From contig JAFGEV010000232.1 in NCBI GenBank assembly GCA_016931385.1, forward strand, positions 1-40,001: 40,001 nt of DNA, written 5' to 3'. Position numbers and translations under genes: made by a program. The notes beneath the pieces were generated by a model. It did not search any database, had not been told where the DNA came from, and saw only the letters and a list, made by a program, of their open reading frames with translations. Below, piece by piece: positions 24,525 through 34,705 of this stretch. This DNA is from Prolixibacteraceae bacterium (GTDB taxonomy: Bacteria; Bacteroidota; Bacteroidia; Bacteroidales; Prolixibacteraceae). Position 1 is the first letter of the stretch. Every line of letters begins with the position of its first letter.

Positions 24525-25466
24525 ATGAAAAGGAAGATGCAAATAAATATCGTTCAATTTTTACCATTTCTGGCTTTTCTTTTATTTTTTAACGGAGTGA
24601 ACATTTATGCCGGAAACCTGCCAGATGAAACAGATAAAAAGAAAGTTGTTTTTCAGGAAGTAAATTCTCCTCCCCTGCCCGATAAACTTTTTTTTGCAGG
24701 GGAAGAAGTTCCGCTATGGAATTTCGATATCAGGGAAAACCTCGACCGTGAACTGATGGTTAATTGCTACTTTCATTCTCAAACCTTGCGTTATATAAAA
24801 CTTGCGCCCCGTTATTTCGAGATTATTGAACCCATTTTAAAGAACGACACAGTCCCCGATGATTTTAAATACCTTGCTCTTGCCGAAAGCGGATTCGACC
24901 CAAAAGCAATCTCTCCGGCCGGTGCAGCCGGTATTTGGCAACTGATGAAACCTGCCGCGAAAGAATACGGCCTGGAAATCAACGATGAAGTTGATGAAAG
25001 GTACCACATCGAGAAAGCAAGCCAGGCTGCCTGCAAGTATTTAAAAGAGTCGTATGCAAGATATGGCGACTGGACCACGGTTGCTGCTTCGTACAATGCA
25101 GGCCGTAACGGGATCGACAGGCAGGTTGAACGACAAAAGGAAAGCCATTATTACAACCTATTGTTGTCGGAAGAAACCATGCGTTATGTTTTCAGGATTC
25201 TAGCGCTGAAAACAATACTTGAAGATCCCGAAAAATATGGCTTCATTGTTTCAAATCACGAGAAATACCCTTCAATTCCATATGAAATTGTTAAAGTTGA
25301 CAGCTCGGTAACCAGCTTTGCCGATTTTGCAAACAGCTTCGATACAAACTATAAACTTTTAAAGATGCTTAATCCATGGCTTAGGGAAGCGGAGCTTAAA
25401 AATTCCCAGGGTAAAACCTATGAAATTAAGATCCCAAAAGGTAAATTTCGCAAAGGCCTCCCCTAA
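24525..25466 (+). CDS. MltD-like membrane-bound lytic murein transglycosylase
   Basis: 313 residues. A signal peptide covers about 1-30 (FLPFLAFLLFFNGVNIYAG). The SLT family 1 catalytic domain has the glutamate in YLALAESGFDPKAISPAGAAG, followed by IWQLMKPAAKEYGL, and the YNAGRNGI motif. It cleaves peptidoglycan between MurNAc and GlcNAc, leaving a 1,6-anhydro product. Unlike classical MltD it has no complete LysM repeats; the tail (YKLLKMLNPWL, TYEIKIPKGKF) looks like a single LysM-like or stub module. Transcribed alone upstream of uvrA. Candidate -7 box TATTTTTG at 24403-24410, quite far upstream. Confidence 0.88.
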   Translation: MKRKMQINIVQFLPFLAFLLFFNGVNIYAGNLPDETDKKKVVFQEVNSPPLPDKLFFAGEEVPLWNFDIRENLDRELMVNCYFHSQTLRYIKLAPRYFEIIEPILKNDTVPDDFKYLALAESGFDPKAISPAGAAGIWQLMKPAAKEYGLEINDEVDERYHIEKASQAACKYLKESYARYGDWTTVAASYNAGRNGIDRQVERQKESHYYNLLLSEETMRYVFRILALKTILEDPEKYGFIVSNHEKYPSIPYEIVKVDSSVTSFADFANSFDTNYKLLKMLNPWLREAELKNSQGKTYEIKIPKGKFRKGLP

Positions 25467-25484
25467 CCCCTCCTATAAGAGGGG
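25467..25484. repeat. CCCCTC/GAGGGG hairpin after the transglycosylase stop
   Basis: CCCCTC, CTATAA, GAGGGG, directly after the stop codon and with no following T-run. It resembles the C-rich palindromic blocks at the serpin spacers, so a dispersed repeat is more likely than a standard terminator. Confidence 0.5.
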
Positions 25485-25554
25485 AACCATAGGAAAAACA
25501 TTACAGGGCGTTATTATTTTTTAAATATTAACCTATTGAATACACTTTTATAGA

Positions 25555-28389
25555 ATGGGCGAAGAGAAAAAAAGCCATGATGTAATAAAGGTACGGGGAG
25601 CCAGGGAACACAACCTCCATAACATAAACGTTGATATTCCCCGGAACAAGCTAACCGTAATAACCGGCTTAAGCGGGAGCGGAAAATCTTCACTGGCCTT
25701 TGATACCATTTACGCCGAAGGTCAAAGACGTTATATCGAGACGTTTTCGGCCTATGCCCGCTCTTTCCTTGGCAACATGGAACGCCCCGATGTGGACGAG
25801 ATATCGGGTTTGAGCCCTGTGATTTCCATCGAACAAAAATCGACCAATAAAAACCCCCGCTCAACTGTTGGCACTGTTACTGAAATTTACGACTTCCTCC
25901 GATTGTTGTATGCCCGGGCTGCCGAGGCTTATTCATACAATACCGGAGAAAAAATGGTTAAATATTCCGAGCAGAAAATCCTTGACCTGATCAGGGAAAA
26001 ATTCCATGGAAAAAAAATCCTGCTCCTTGCTCCGGTAATAAAAGGGCGCAAGGGCCATTACCGTGAATTGTTTGAGCATATTCGCCGCAAAGGATTTATT
26101 TATGTTCGAATAGATGGGCTTGTAAAAGAATTGGCCCATGGGATGAAACTCGACCGCTACAAAAACCACTTTATTGAAATCGTGGTCGACAAAATGGTGG
26201 TCGACGAAGCTTCAGACAAACGCCTGCGCGATTCGGTGGCCACAGCAATGAAACAGGGTGACGGGATCACCATGGTTCTCGACAACGAAACTGGCGGGGT
26301 GAGTTATTACAGCCGCCATCTGATGTGCCCTGTTACCGGTATTTCGTATGCCGAACCCGCTCCCCACAATTTTTCCTTCAACTCGCCCCAGGGAGCCTGT
26401 CCGAAATGCAACGGACTGGGTGTTATACCGCAACTCGACATGGATAAGATCATCCCCGATAAAGCATCAACCATTTATAAGGGGGGTATCGCCCCTCTGG
26501 GCGCTTACCGTAATTCGGTAATATTCTGGCAAATTGAGGCGATTGCCGATTTATACGGCTTCACACTTAAGACGCCAATAAATGAGATACCTGAAGATGC
26601 ACTCGATAAAATCCTGTATGGCACAAGCGACCGCATCCAGTTGAAAAATTCGCCACTTGGGGCAAACATAAATTACTTCATGACCTACGAAGGAGTTGTA
26701 AAATATGTTGAAAACCAACGCGAAGACAACTATTCTGATAAAGCTAAAAGCTGGGCAAACCAATATGTAAAAGAAGTAAGCTGCCCTGCCTGCGAAGGTC
26801 AACGGTTAAAAAAAGAATCGCTTTGGTTTAAAATAGATAACAAAAGCATATCCGATGTAAGCCATATGGACCTTGTTGAACTGAACGAGTGGCTTACCGG
26901 ACTTGAAAACAGGTTAAACGAACGCCAGAGACTTATCGGTCAGGAAGTAATCAAGGAAATTCGTGACCGGCTGAAGTTTATGCTTGATGTTGGCCTTGAA
27001 TACCTTGCCCTCGACCGTGCAGCCAAAACCCTTTCGGGGGGCGAATCGCAACGCATAAGGCTGGCAACACAAATCGGCTCGCAACTGGTCAATGTACTAT
27101 ACATCCTCGATGAACCAAGCATCGGGCTGCACCATCGCGACAACCTGAAACTCATCAATTCACTCGAAAAACTTCGTGATACAGGCAACTCAGTTATTGT
27201 TGTTGAGCATGACAAGGATATGATGCTTAATGCCGATTACCTTGTCGACCTGGGGCCTTTTGCCGGAAGGCATGGCGGAAAAGTAATGGGGGCGGGCTTA
27301 CCTGAAGAAATCCTGAAAGGGAACTCGCTTACCTCGTTGTACCTCAGGGGTGAGAAAAAAATTGAAGTGCCTGTTTCAAGGCGAAAAGGGAAAGGCACTT
27401 CACTAGTGCTAAAAGGGTGCAGGGGGAATAATCTTCAGAATGTTACTGCTGAATTTCCATTGGGAAAATTTATTTGTGTTACCGGCGTATCGGGCAGTGG
27501 AAAATCGACCCTGGTAAATGAAACGCTCCAGCCAATATTAAGCCAACATTTTTACCGCTCGACGAAAGATCCGCTTGTATATGATTCCATCGAAGGAATT
27601 GAAAAGATTGACAAAGTAGTGCAGGTCGACCAGTCGCCCCTGGGCCGCACACCGCGTTCGAATCCTGTAACCTATACCGGGGTATTTTCAAATATCAGGG
27701 AACTTTTTACCCAATTACCCGAGTCGAAGATCAGGGGCTACAAGCCAGGCCGGTTTTCATTTAATGTAAAGGGTGGACGTTGTGAAGAATGCCAGGGCGG
27801 CGGCATGAAACTGATCGAGATGAACTTCCTGCCCGATGTATACGTGCACTGCGACAAATGCAACGGAAAACGCTACAACCGTGAAACCCTCGAAGTGCGG
27901 TTCAAAGGAAAATCGATCAGCGATGTACTTGACATGACCATTAACCAGGCCGTTGAATTCTTTGAGAACATGCTGAAGATTTTGCATAAGCTAAAAACCC
28001 TTCAGGAAGTTGGGCTTGGCTACCTTACACTGGGACAATCGTCGACCACCATTTCCGGCGGCGAAGCCCAGCGGGTAAAACTGGCCTCCGAGCTGTCGAA
28101 ACGCGACACCGGCAAAACCCTGTACATTTTAGACGAACCTACAACCGGCCTCCACTTCGAGGACATAAAAGTACTGCTTGATGTGCTGAACAAACTCGTT
28201 GATAAGGGAAATACGGTAATCGTTATCGAGCACAACATGGAAGTGATCAAAGTGGCCGACCATATCATCGATATTGGCCCTGACGGAGGAAGAAAGGGAG
28301 GAAAAATTGTAGCCACAGGCACACCTGAAGAAGTAGCTGCAAATAAGAAATCGTTTACAGGGCAGTATTTAAAAGGAGAGCTGGAGTAA
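25555..28389 (+). CDS. uvrA: Excinuclease ABC subunit A
   Basis: 944 residues, the normal length. This is the damage-recognition ATPase of nucleotide excision repair, working with UvrB. Two ABC modules are visible: Walker [15 protein letters not shown] (about 37) with signature [17 protein letters not shown], and Walker [11 protein letters not shown] with signature [17 protein letters not shown] and [16 protein letters not shown]. The second zinc module is intact ([24 protein letters not shown]). In the first module the expected CxxC reads CPVT ([19 protein letters not shown]), followed by a normal CPKC, so one zinc ligand is replaced by Thr. The start [21 protein letters not shown] fits the family. 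Confidence 0.98.
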   Translation: MGEEKKSHDVIKVRGAREHNLHNINVDIPRNKLTVITGLSGSGKSSLAFDTIYAEGQRRYIETFSAYARSFLGNMERPDVDEISGLSPVISIEQKSTNKNPRSTVGTVTEIYDFLRLLYARAAEAYSYNTGEKMVKYSEQKILDLIREKFHGKKILLLAPVIKGRKGHYRELFEHIRRKGFIYVRIDGLVKELAHGMKLDRYKNHFIEIVVDKMVVDEASDKRLRDSVATAMKQGDGITMVLDNETGGVSYYSRHLMCPVTGISYAEPAPHNFSFNSPQGACPKCNGLGVIPQLDMDKIIPDKASTIYKGGIAPLGAYRNSVIFWQIEAIADLYGFTLKTPINEIPEDALDKILYGTSDRIQLKNSPLGANINYFMTYEGVVKYVENQREDNYSDKAKSWANQYVKEVSCPACEGQRLKKESLWFKIDNKSISDVSHMDLVELNEWLTGLENRLNERQRLIGQEVIKEIRDRLKFMLDVGLEYLALDRAAKTLSGGESQRIRLATQIGSQLVNVLYILDEPSIGLHHRDNLKLINSLEKLRDTGNSVIVVEHDKDMMLNADYLVDLGPFAGRHGGKVMGAGLPEEILKGNSLTSLYLRGEKKIEVPVSRRKGKGTSLVLKGCRGNNLQNVTAEFPLGKFICVTGVSGSGKSTLVNETLQPILSQHFYRSTKDPLVYDSIEGIEKIDKVVQVDQSPLGRTPRSNPVTYTGVFSNIRELFTQLPESKIRGYKPGRFSFNVKGGRCEECQGGGMKLIEMNFLPDVYVHCDKCNGKRYNRETLEVRFKGKSISDVLDMTINQAVEFFENMLKILHKLKTLQEVGLGYLTLGQSSTTISGGEAQRVKLASELSKRDTGKTLYILDEPTTGLHFEDIKVLLDVLNKLVDKGNTVIVIEHNMEVIKVADHIIDIGPDGGRKGGKIVATGTPEEVAANKKSFTGQYLKGELE

Positions 28390-28417
28390 TTTTACCTTGA
28401 TATTTGGAATTTTTTTA

Positions 28418-28450
28418 CCCTCCTTCGCCCCGATTCGGGGCTTCTGAGGG
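28418..28450. repeat. Nested hairpin after uvrA
   Basis: Outer arms CCCTC/GAGGG enclose a near-perfect GCCCCGA/TCGGGGC stem (28427-28441). It is 29 bases past the uvrA stop and could stall transcription, but it lacks a T-run. Confidence 0.55.
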
Positions 28451-28505
28451 AGATTTCCAATTTTCAAGTTTAAGTTACATTTTTTCAGTCCGGTTAAAAT
28501 AAAAG

Positions 28506-28527
28506 ATTGCTTCGCTGCGCTCGCAAT
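28506..28527. repeat. ATTGC/GCAAT dispersed-type hairpin
   Basis: ATTGC, a loop TTCGCTGCGCTC, then GCAAT, a layout I know from intergenic repeats in many bacterial genomes. Function unknown. Confidence 0.45.
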
Positions 28528-28584
28528 GACTCGGGGTACGTGTATTTTTTGCTTGGTGTAATCAAAAAAATTAAAAACAACAAT

Positions 28585-28800
28585 TGTTAAGAACGGAAGT
28601 GTGATTTTTTAAGATAATTTGCAATCGAAATTAAGATAATCTGCAATCGTATTGCATTTTTTCTTAATCTTGAAGCAAAATACAGTGAAAACCCAGATCA
28701 GCGAAAACTAAATTTTAAAAAAGTCGCACCACTTTTCAAGCAAGAAGTTGCACCACTTGTTGCCTGCCGGATTCAAGAAAAGGGATTGTTCAAGTTAACA
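28585..28800. mobile_element. Candidate non-autonomous or deleted IS21-like element, 216 bp
   Basis: Bounded by TGTTAA (28585-28590) and TTAACA (28795-28800), i.e. TGT...ACA ends. The left half has a 19-bp unit repeated in tandem, 22 bp apart, with one mismatch (28609-28627, 28631-28649; core AAGATAAT-TGCAATCG). The right half has a different 14-bp unit repeated 24 bp apart with one mismatch (28721-28734, 28745-28758; core AAGT-GCACCACTT). Multiple short repeats inside TGT/ACA ends is the layout of IS21-family termini, which bind the transposase at several sites. No istA/istB sequence lies between them, and no target duplication is obvious. Confidence 0.45.
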
Positions 28801-28865
28801 GAGTATGCTGTATACAACCCATTATATGGATACAATTTCCCGAATAAATCTTAAATACATTTAAG

Positions 28866-28873
28866 TAATTTTG
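28866..28873 (+). promoter_or_regulatory. Predicted -7 box of the uridine-kinase-like gene
   Basis: TAATTTTG, an exact TAnnTTTG match, 50 bases before the ATG at 28923. The -33 element is not clear. Confidence 0.5.
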
Positions 28874-28922
28874 TAAATGATCTAAAACAGTCTATTTTAG
28901 GTGAAGATAAAACAAGAAAAAA

Positions 28923-30590
28923 ATGAGGCAGATTGAAATTTATTGTGAAAACACGAAACAACACTATACTTATCCTCTGGGGATTTCACTGGCAGAAATT
29001 GCCGATGAATTAAGCAGTATATTAAAACAAAAAGTTTGCGGTGCTTATGTGAACAACAAGGTGCGGGAACTTTCGTTTGAAATTGTAAAACCAAAGAACA
29101 TCCGTTTTTTCGGGCTGAACGAGATTAACGGGAAGCGCATTTACATCCGCTCGTTGTTTTTCCTGTTTTACGTAGCGTTTAAAAAAGTATGCCCCAATGG
29201 CCGTATAATCATTGACCATGGCATTTCGAACGGCTATTATTGTAAGACCAAAAACACAGGATGTAAAAACATTGCCGGGCTTGTTCTTCGCATTAAAGAT
29301 GAGATGGCAAGTATTGTTGCCGCGGACCTGCCAATTATACGTAAAGGGCTTCATATGGAAACGCTGCTTTCGGAATACGAAAAAGAAGGCCTGCATGACA
29401 AAGTAATGCTCTATTCCGAAATGGGCTGGTTATATGGGTATGCATATTACCTCGACGGATTCATAAATTATTTTCACGGCCACATGCTTCCCTCAACCTA
29501 TTATTTACAAACTTTCGATGTAGAAGCATTCAACAATGGCTTGTTGTTGCGCATGCCCGACGATAAAGATTTTGGCCGCCTGCAGGATTTTGTTCCCCAG
29601 GATAAATTGTTTGGCATATTCAGGGAGCATCAGCAGTGGGCCGAAATTGTGGGTGCCGACAATATTGGCAAATTGAACAGGCTTGTTCTGCAGGGCAAAG
29701 AAGGTGAAATCATCAAAATATCGGAGGCCCTGCACGAAAAGAAAATTGCTGAAATAGCTACTTCCATTTCCGAAAGTAAAAAGAAAATCAGACTTGTGCT
29801 GATAGCAGGCCCCTCGTCATCGGGAAAAACAACCTTCAGCAAGCGGCTGGCAATTCAGCTTTCGGTTTGCGGGAAAACACCACGGGCTTTGTCAATCGAC
29901 AACTACTTTGTTGACCGGGAACATACCCCTTTGGATGAAAACGGGAATTACGATTTTGAAAGCTTAGATGCTATCGATATCAATTTCTTCAACCAACAAC
30001 TGATCGATTTACTGGACGGGAAAAATGTTGAATTACCAAAGTTTGACTTTTCAACAGGTCAACGCACATTTACAGGAAAAACAATGCAACTTGGTTCCGA
30101 CGATATACTAATTATTGAAGGCATTCACGGATTAAACCCCGATTTGTTGCCCGGTATAGATTCATCAGTAACTTACAGGATATTCGTATCTGCATTAACT
30201 TCCATATCAATCGATGACCATAATCCAATCTCAACAACCGATAATCGACTGATAAGAAGAATTATTCGTGATGCAAAATACAGGGGTTACTCGGCTTTGG
30301 AAACCTTAAGGCGTTGGGAAAGTGTTCGCAAAGGCGAAGAAATAAATATATTCCCCCACCAGGAGAATGCCGATGTCATGTTCAATTCTGCATTGCTTTA
30401 CGAGTTGGCCGTGTTGAAAAAATACCTCGAACCCTTGTTAAAAACGGTGCCCGAGAACCAGCCCGAATATGCCGAATCGTTGCGGCTACTCAAATTTATG
30501 AACTATTTTAAAAACATTGATGATGGTGAAATCCCACCAACTTCATTAATCAGGGAGTTTTTAGGCGGTAGCAGTTTCAGCTACAAATAA
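28923..30590 (+). CDS. Uridine kinase-like nucleoside kinase with ThrRS-type N-terminal domains
   Basis: 555 residues. The N-terminus is a TGS-like ubiquitin fold (1-65). It is followed by a domain resembling the ThrRS second additional domain, with IIDHGISNGYYC corresponding to its metal-binding HxxxH region. The C-terminal half is a P-loop kinase of the uridine kinase/phosphoribulokinase group: Walker A AGPSSSGKTTFSKR (about 295), ALSIDNYFVDRE, LPKFDFSTGQR and ILIIEGIHGLNP. It probably phosphorylates uridine or cytidine; this fused architecture is widespread, and substrates are not fixed by sequence. Transcribed alone from the TAATTTTG promoter. Confidence 0.88.
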   Translation: MRQIEIYCENTKQHYTYPLGISLAEIADELSSILKQKVCGAYVNNKVRELSFEIVKPKNIRFFGLNEINGKRIYIRSLFFLFYVAFKKVCPNGRIIIDHGISNGYYCKTKNTGCKNIAGLVLRIKDEMASIVAADLPIIRKGLHMETLLSEYEKEGLHDKVMLYSEMGWLYGYAYYLDGFINYFHGHMLPSTYYLQTFDVEAFNNGLLLRMPDDKDFGRLQDFVPQDKLFGIFREHQQWAEIVGADNIGKLNRLVLQGKEGEIIKISEALHEKKIAEIATSISESKKKIRLVLIAGPSSSGKTTFSKRLAIQLSVCGKTPRALSIDNYFVDREHTPLDENGNYDFESLDAIDINFFNQQLIDLLDGKNVELPKFDFSTGQRTFTGKTMQLGSDDILIIEGIHGLNPDLLPGIDSSVTYRIFVSALTSISIDDHNPISTTDNRLIRRIIRDAKYRGYSALETLRRWESVRKGEEINIFPHQENADVMFNSALLYELAVLKKYLEPLLKTVPENQPEYAESLRLLKFMNYFKNIDDGEIPPTSLIREFLGGSSFSYK

Positions 30591-30680
30591 ACCTTCATGG
30601 AGATAATGTAGGAGCAAATTAAAAAGGTGTATATTTAAGGTTTGAATTAGAGGATAATAACAGCTTAATCAGGTTTTGCG

Positions 30681-32651
30681 ATGAACAAATTTATCCAAAC
30701 CGCAATACTTTTTGCCACAGGAGTACTTATTGCCCACATTCAGGCCGATGCAGATGTGCTGGTTAACACCGGGAAATTATTTGAAAACCCCGTTAATATA
30801 AACAATCATATTTGGGTTTTTGAAGATTCAACAGGGACAATTTGTTTAAATGAAATTGTCAAAGATAAATCATCTTTTCAACCATTATCTGAATATAAAC
30901 CTCAAAATCAAGTAAGCACCTATTGGTTTAATTTTTCAATTAAATCACTGGAGAAGAAACACTCACATTTGGTTTTTTTTTATCGCAACCTGACATATGT
31001 CGAATTATATGAATTCAGGAATAATGAACTTTTTAAACTGCATACTTCCGGCTTATTCAGACCTAAAAGTAAAATTACACCCGGTGATGAACCAGGCAAT
31101 ATTAGAATTGCCATCGAAGAAGGTGACAGTATTGATGTTTGGGTAAAAGTGAATCATGTAAAAGGATATATTCCCATTTTCAATTTTTATATCCAGAATG
31201 AGATCTCATACTTAAAAGATAACAAGCAGTCTGACAATATCGATTTCCTTATTTTTGGAGGGCTAATATTCTTCTTGCTGTATTCCATTATCAACTCATT
31301 GGTTTCACGCTACAAACCCTTCGGATGGCTTGCTCTTTTTATTTTTGGTTCAGCATTTTATGGTTTTTCCATGGCCGGCCATATGATCCCTTTTTTCATG
31401 GAATACCCTGAATTGACATGGCGTCTGAATCCCTTCTTTGCGAATATTTCAGGGATAGGTGGATTTCTATTAATGAATTCCTATTTCGATTTAAGAAAGA
31501 ATAACAAACGATTATCGGTAGTACTGTTCTTCATGATTGGCATTTTGATACTACAAATAATTGTTAGTCAGTTCATTTTGCAATTCACTTCGAATTATCA
31601 GTTAATGACCAGAATTAATCTTTTAACGCTTTTCATATTTATACCAGTTGCCGTTTATTCTCCTGTTTCGGTGTGGAAGAAACTTTCTCAGCCTCAAAAA
31701 ATGCTTTCCTGGGTAGTATTTATTTATTCATCGGCATTGTTTCTATCATTCTTCATTTTATGGTTTTTTAAAGAAGAAGCAAATCCCAACATGGTATGGC
31801 TGGCTAATCTTGTCGCACTTTTAGTAATTATCTTTTTTACAATATCGCTTGGAGAGCAGTTGCGCGGGGTTGAGGTTGAACGCAACCAGGCTTTGTCACA
31901 GCTTTCAAAAATCAAAGAAGACCAAAACAAAATACTGGAAGAGTTGGTTGAAAAACGCACAAACGAGTTAATGGAATTAAACGAAGAACTTGAGGTTCAG
32001 AAAGAAGCCCTTTCGCGAAGGAACGAACGGATAGAATTATTGCTTAAAGAATTACACCATCGTGTCAAGAATAACCTCCAGCTTTTTTCCAGTTTCTATG
32101 AACTTTCGGCTCATAGCCCCAAAGAGAAAAACCTTGAAAAGATTATCGAAGAAGGCCAGTCGCGTATAAGGGTTATGGCGCTGGTGCATGATATGCTTTA
32201 TCATGGCAACCTTATTAACTCGATCGATATTGAACGATACCTGTCGCAAATATCCATTTATATTCAAAGTTTTCTTAAAACAGAGAAGGCATTGTATGTT
32301 TCGATTAACTGTAATAATCTCTTTTTCGACCTTGACACGGCTTTGCCCCTGGGGCTAATGGTGAATGAACTGCTGACCAACACCCTTAAATATTGTATCA
32401 CCGAAAACAAGGTAATTGATGTTACAATTTTAGTTGAACCCCGAAAAGATCACGGTTATCAGCTAATATTGACCGACAATGGGGAAAAAATTGAAAAAGA
32501 CTTTTCGCAAGCAGTTTCGCAAAACTTTGGAATGAAAATGATTTCATTGTTAAGTAAACAACTTAATGGAAGTTTTCGTTATGTATATGAAAAAAGAAAT
32601 ACATTTATTATTGAATTCAACGATTATGAATCATTAAAACAAATACCCTGA
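30681..32651 (+). CDS. 7TM sensor histidine kinase (7TMR-DISM, HisKA_2)
   Basis: 656 residues. A signal peptide (about 1-25) is followed by a periplasmic 7TMR-DISM beta-domain (about 40-165, with VSTYWFNFSIKS and LVFFYRNLTYVELYE). Seven membrane helices lie at about 190-395 and a coiled coil at about 400-450. The dimerisation and phosphoacceptor segment LLKELHHRVKNNLQLFSSFY has H459/H460, the HisKA_2 signature. The ATPase domain (about 550-650) contains LGLMVNELLTNTLKYC and LTDNGEKI. It senses an unknown, possibly carbohydrate-like, external ligand. Its TGA overlaps the ATG of the response regulator by one base, so the two form a translationally coupled pair. Confidence 0.92.
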   Translation: MNKFIQTAILFATGVLIAHIQADADVLVNTGKLFENPVNINNHIWVFEDSTGTICLNEIVKDKSSFQPLSEYKPQNQVSTYWFNFSIKSLEKKHSHLVFFYRNLTYVELYEFRNNELFKLHTSGLFRPKSKITPGDEPGNIRIAIEEGDSIDVWVKVNHVKGYIPIFNFYIQNEISYLKDNKQSDNIDFLIFGGLIFFLLYSIINSLVSRYKPFGWLALFIFGSAFYGFSMAGHMIPFFMEYPELTWRLNPFFANISGIGGFLLMNSYFDLRKNNKRLSVVLFFMIGILILQIIVSQFILQFTSNYQLMTRINLLTLFIFIPVAVYSPVSVWKKLSQPQKMLSWVVFIYSSALFLSFFILWFFKEEANPNMVWLANLVALLVIIFFTISLGEQLRGVEVERNQALSQLSKIKEDQNKILEELVEKRTNELMELNEELEVQKEALSRRNERIELLLKELHHRVKNNLQLFSSFYELSAHSPKEKNLEKIIEEGQSRIRVMALVHDMLYHGNLINSIDIERYLSQISIYIQSFLKTEKALYVSINCNNLFFDLDTALPLGLMVNELLTNTLKYCITENKVIDVTILVEPRKDHGYQLILTDNGEKIEKDFSQAVSQNFGMKMISLLSKQLNGSFRYVYEKRNTFIIEFNDYESLKQIP

Positions 32652-33370
32652 TGAACACTGTAAGAATTGCTGTTGTTGAAGATGAAATGATCATTGCCGA
32701 ATCGATAAAGCTCGCATTAAGTTCGTTAGGTTATTTGGTTCTTGATCCTGTAATTAATTACACATCAGCCATAGAACTAATAAACCGCGAAAAACCCGAT
32801 CTGGTATTTATCGACATTCGTCTTTCGGGAAGCAAGGACGGTATAGAACTTGCCAATGAAATTAATTCGTTGCATAATATCCCATTCATTTATCTAACAT
32901 CGAATTCCGATCCGATAACTGTTGAACGTGCCAAAAAGACCATGCCCGCAGGTTATTTGATGAAACCTTTTAGCCGCGCCGATTTGTTCACGGCTGTTGA
33001 AATTGCCCTGTTCAATTTTGAATCTGCAAAAAATCCTTCAAATGAGAGTGAAGGTTTTCGCAACGACTACATCATGGTGAAAAAGAACAGGAATTTTATT
33101 AAGGTTTTTTTCGATGAAATTACCTATATCAACAGCCAACATGTGTATATCGAGATCAATACAAAGCAGGGTAAAAAATTTTTGATCCGAAGTTCAATGA
33201 ACGAATACTTAAACCTGCTTCCTCCATGTTTTATGAAAGTCCACCGCAGTTACATTATCAATACCGAATGTGTTGAAAAAGTTACACCAGCAGGTGTGGT
33301 TTTGAAAGGGATGGAAATACCTGTTTCGAGGGAATTTAGAAAAAGCTTGCTTAGCTTTCTGGGCAAATAA
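32651..33370 (+). CDS. LytTR-family response regulator
   Basis: 239 residues. The receiver domain (1-125) has the acidic pocket EDE (10-12), phosphoacceptor D55 (DLVFIDIRLSG), a switch Thr (IYLTSNSD) and K in LMKPFSR. The LytTR DNA-binding domain (about 137-237) has IKVFFDEITYINSQHVYIE, CFMKVHRSYIINTECVEKV and IPVSREFRKSLL. It is coupled by a one-base overlap to the histidine kinase before it. It converges with the TetR gene 28 bp downstream. Confidence 0.94.
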   Translation: MNTVRIAVVEDEMIIAESIKLALSSLGYLVLDPVINYTSAIELINREKPDLVFIDIRLSGSKDGIELANEINSLHNIPFIYLTSNSDPITVERAKKTMPAGYLMKPFSRADLFTAVEIALFNFESAKNPSNESEGFRNDYIMVKKNRNFIKVFFDEITYINSQHVYIEINTKQGKKFLIRSSMNEYLNLLPPCFMKVHRSYIINTECVEKVTPAGVVLKGMEIPVSREFRKSLLSFLGK

Positions 33371-33398
33371 GCAAATTCAGCCAATAAACCAAAGGGGT

Positions 33399-34004
33399 TT
33401 AATCGCGTTTCATTATGCCATAACAAATGATCCGCACAATATTGTCGACTGACATCTCAATGTCGAAGTTTCCGTAATTGCCGGCCGAAAGTGGCATTTC
33501 AAGCCCTTTCATCGCCGTGGTAATTCCAATTGCGGTTAAGTTAAGATCATCAATATTAAATTTATCGCGCCTGACCCCCTCAATCAGTATGCGTTTAATC
33601 ATTCTGATTTCGTCTTTCTCGTTCTTTTCTTTTATCTCATCGATAAAACCAATGGCTGTTACATCGTTTTCGAGTGCATTGTACAGGTTCGCCAAACCGC
33701 GAAAAGTTGAAAGTTTCGTCAGGATATATTCCCTGAGCTTTTCCTCGGGGTCCATCGACCTGAATACAACTTTTTCGAGCGCTTCTTTTAATATCTCAAC
33801 TTCTTTAACAATAACAGCCTGAAAAAGGTCTTCCTTGCTGTTAAAATAGTAATACAGGGAACTCTTTCCCTTGCGAACCGCGTTTGCAATGTCGTCTAAG
33901 GTCGTTTTCTTATAGCCATACTTGCTGAAAATATCCTGAGCTATTTGTAGGATTGTTTCGCGATTAAGGTCTTTTTTATTAACACCGTTTTCGAGTGTTT
34001 CCAT
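33399..34004 (-). CDS. TetR-family transcriptional regulator
   Basis: 201 residues. The N-terminal helix-turn-helix domain (about 16-62) reads ETILQIAQDIFSKYGYKKTT, LDDIANAVRKGKSSLYYYF, NSKEDLFQAVI, very close to the TetR consensus. The C-terminal ligand and dimer domain is divergent. The ligand and target genes are unknown. The 86 bp upstream, shared with the end of efp, shows no clear palindromic operator. It is transcribed convergently to the LytTR system. Confidence 0.93.
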   Translation of the reverse strand: METLENGVNKKDLNRETILQIAQDIFSKYGYKKTTLDDIANAVRKGKSSLYYYFNSKEDLFQAVIVKEVEILKEALEKVVFRSMDPEEKLREYILTKLSTFRGLANLYNALENDVTAIGFIDEIKEKNEKDEIRMIKRILIEGVRRDKFNIDDLNLTAIGITTAMKGLEMPLSAGNYGNFDIEMSVDNIVRIICYGIMKRD

Positions 34005-34090
34005 TGTCGATTGGTTTACAAATTCAGAGCTAAAATAGCAAAAATTTAAGACTTGAAATATTCCTTAAGCTGGTAAGAAATTTTTCAGGT

Positions 34091-34660
34091 TTATTTTTTC
34101 ACTCTTTCCGAGTATGAATTATCACGTGTATCAACTTTTATAATATCTCCAGTATTTATAAAAATTGGCACCATAACCTCAGCACCTGTTTCAACTGTTG
34201 CTGGCTTCAGTGCAGTAGAAGTTGCCGTGTTGCCCTTTTCACCGGGTTCAGTATATGAAACCTCAAGTTCAACAAAAGGGGGCATCTCCAATGTTAACGG
34301 AGTTTCAGTATCGGCATGAAAATTAATTTCAACTGTGTTACCTTCTTTGAGCAAACCCGGGTTATCAATCATTTCAGGGGCAATTGCAACCTGCTCAAAA
34401 GTTTCGGTGTGCATAAAATTGTAACCCATGTCGTCTTTATATAAATACTGGTAAGGTCGGCGCTCAATGCGAACTGTGTTTATCCTTACCCCTGCATTAA
34501 AAGTGTTTTCAATTACTTTTCCTGTTTTGATGTTTTTAAGTTTTGTACGTACAAAAGCTGCACCTTTACCGGGTTTTACATGCTGAAATGAGACTATTGA
34601 AAACAATTGATCGTTGTATTCAATGCACAATCCGTTTTTTATATCTGCTGTTGTTGCCAT
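34091..34660 (-). CDS. efp: Elongation factor P
   Basis: 189 residues, three OB-like domains. It rescues ribosomes stalled at polyproline. The domain I loop reads [18 protein letters not shown]; the lysine that is modified in many bacteria corresponds to K32. Domain II has [17 protein letters not shown] and [11 protein letters not shown]. Domain III ends [20 protein letters not shown], the family C-terminal signature. It starts 38 bases after a TATTTTTG promoter box. Confidence 0.97.
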   Translation of the reverse strand: MATTADIKNGLCIEYNDQLFSIVSFQHVKPGKGAAFVRTKLKNIKTGKVIENTFNAGVRINTVRIERRPYQYLYKDDMGYNFMHTETFEQVAIAPEMIDNPGLLKEGNTVEINFHADTETPLTLEMPPFVELEVSYTEPGEKGNTATSTALKPATVETGAEVMVPIFINTGDIIKVDTRDNSYSERVKK

Positions 34661-34697
34661 TGCAAGAGTGTATTAATTTTTTACAAAAAAAGCTGTG

Positions 34698-34705
34698 CAA
34701 AAATA
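34698..34705 (-). promoter_or_regulatory. Predicted -7 box of the efp promoter
   Basis: Minus strand TATTTTTG followed by CACAG, an exact TAnnTTTG match located 38 bases before the efp ATG. Confidence 0.55.

Larger units (their letters stand above)
28390..28922. other. Repeat-rich intergenic region, 533 bp
   Basis: No gene seen. In order it holds a strong G+C hairpin (28418-28450), a dispersed-type hairpin (28506-28527), a bounded element with paired internal repeats (28585-28800), and the probable promoter of the next gene (28866-28873). Confidence 0.7.

Noticed and set aside
25464-25484. C-rich palindrome after the lytic transglycosylase as a terminator
   Set aside because: No T-run follows; similar C-rich blocks appear beside serpins 2 and 4, so a dispersed repeat is more likely.
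33385-33402. TAAACC/GGTTTA hairpin between the LytTR and TetR genes as a bidirectional terminator
   Set aside because: Only six base pairs, no adequate T-run on either side, and it overlaps the TetR stop codon.
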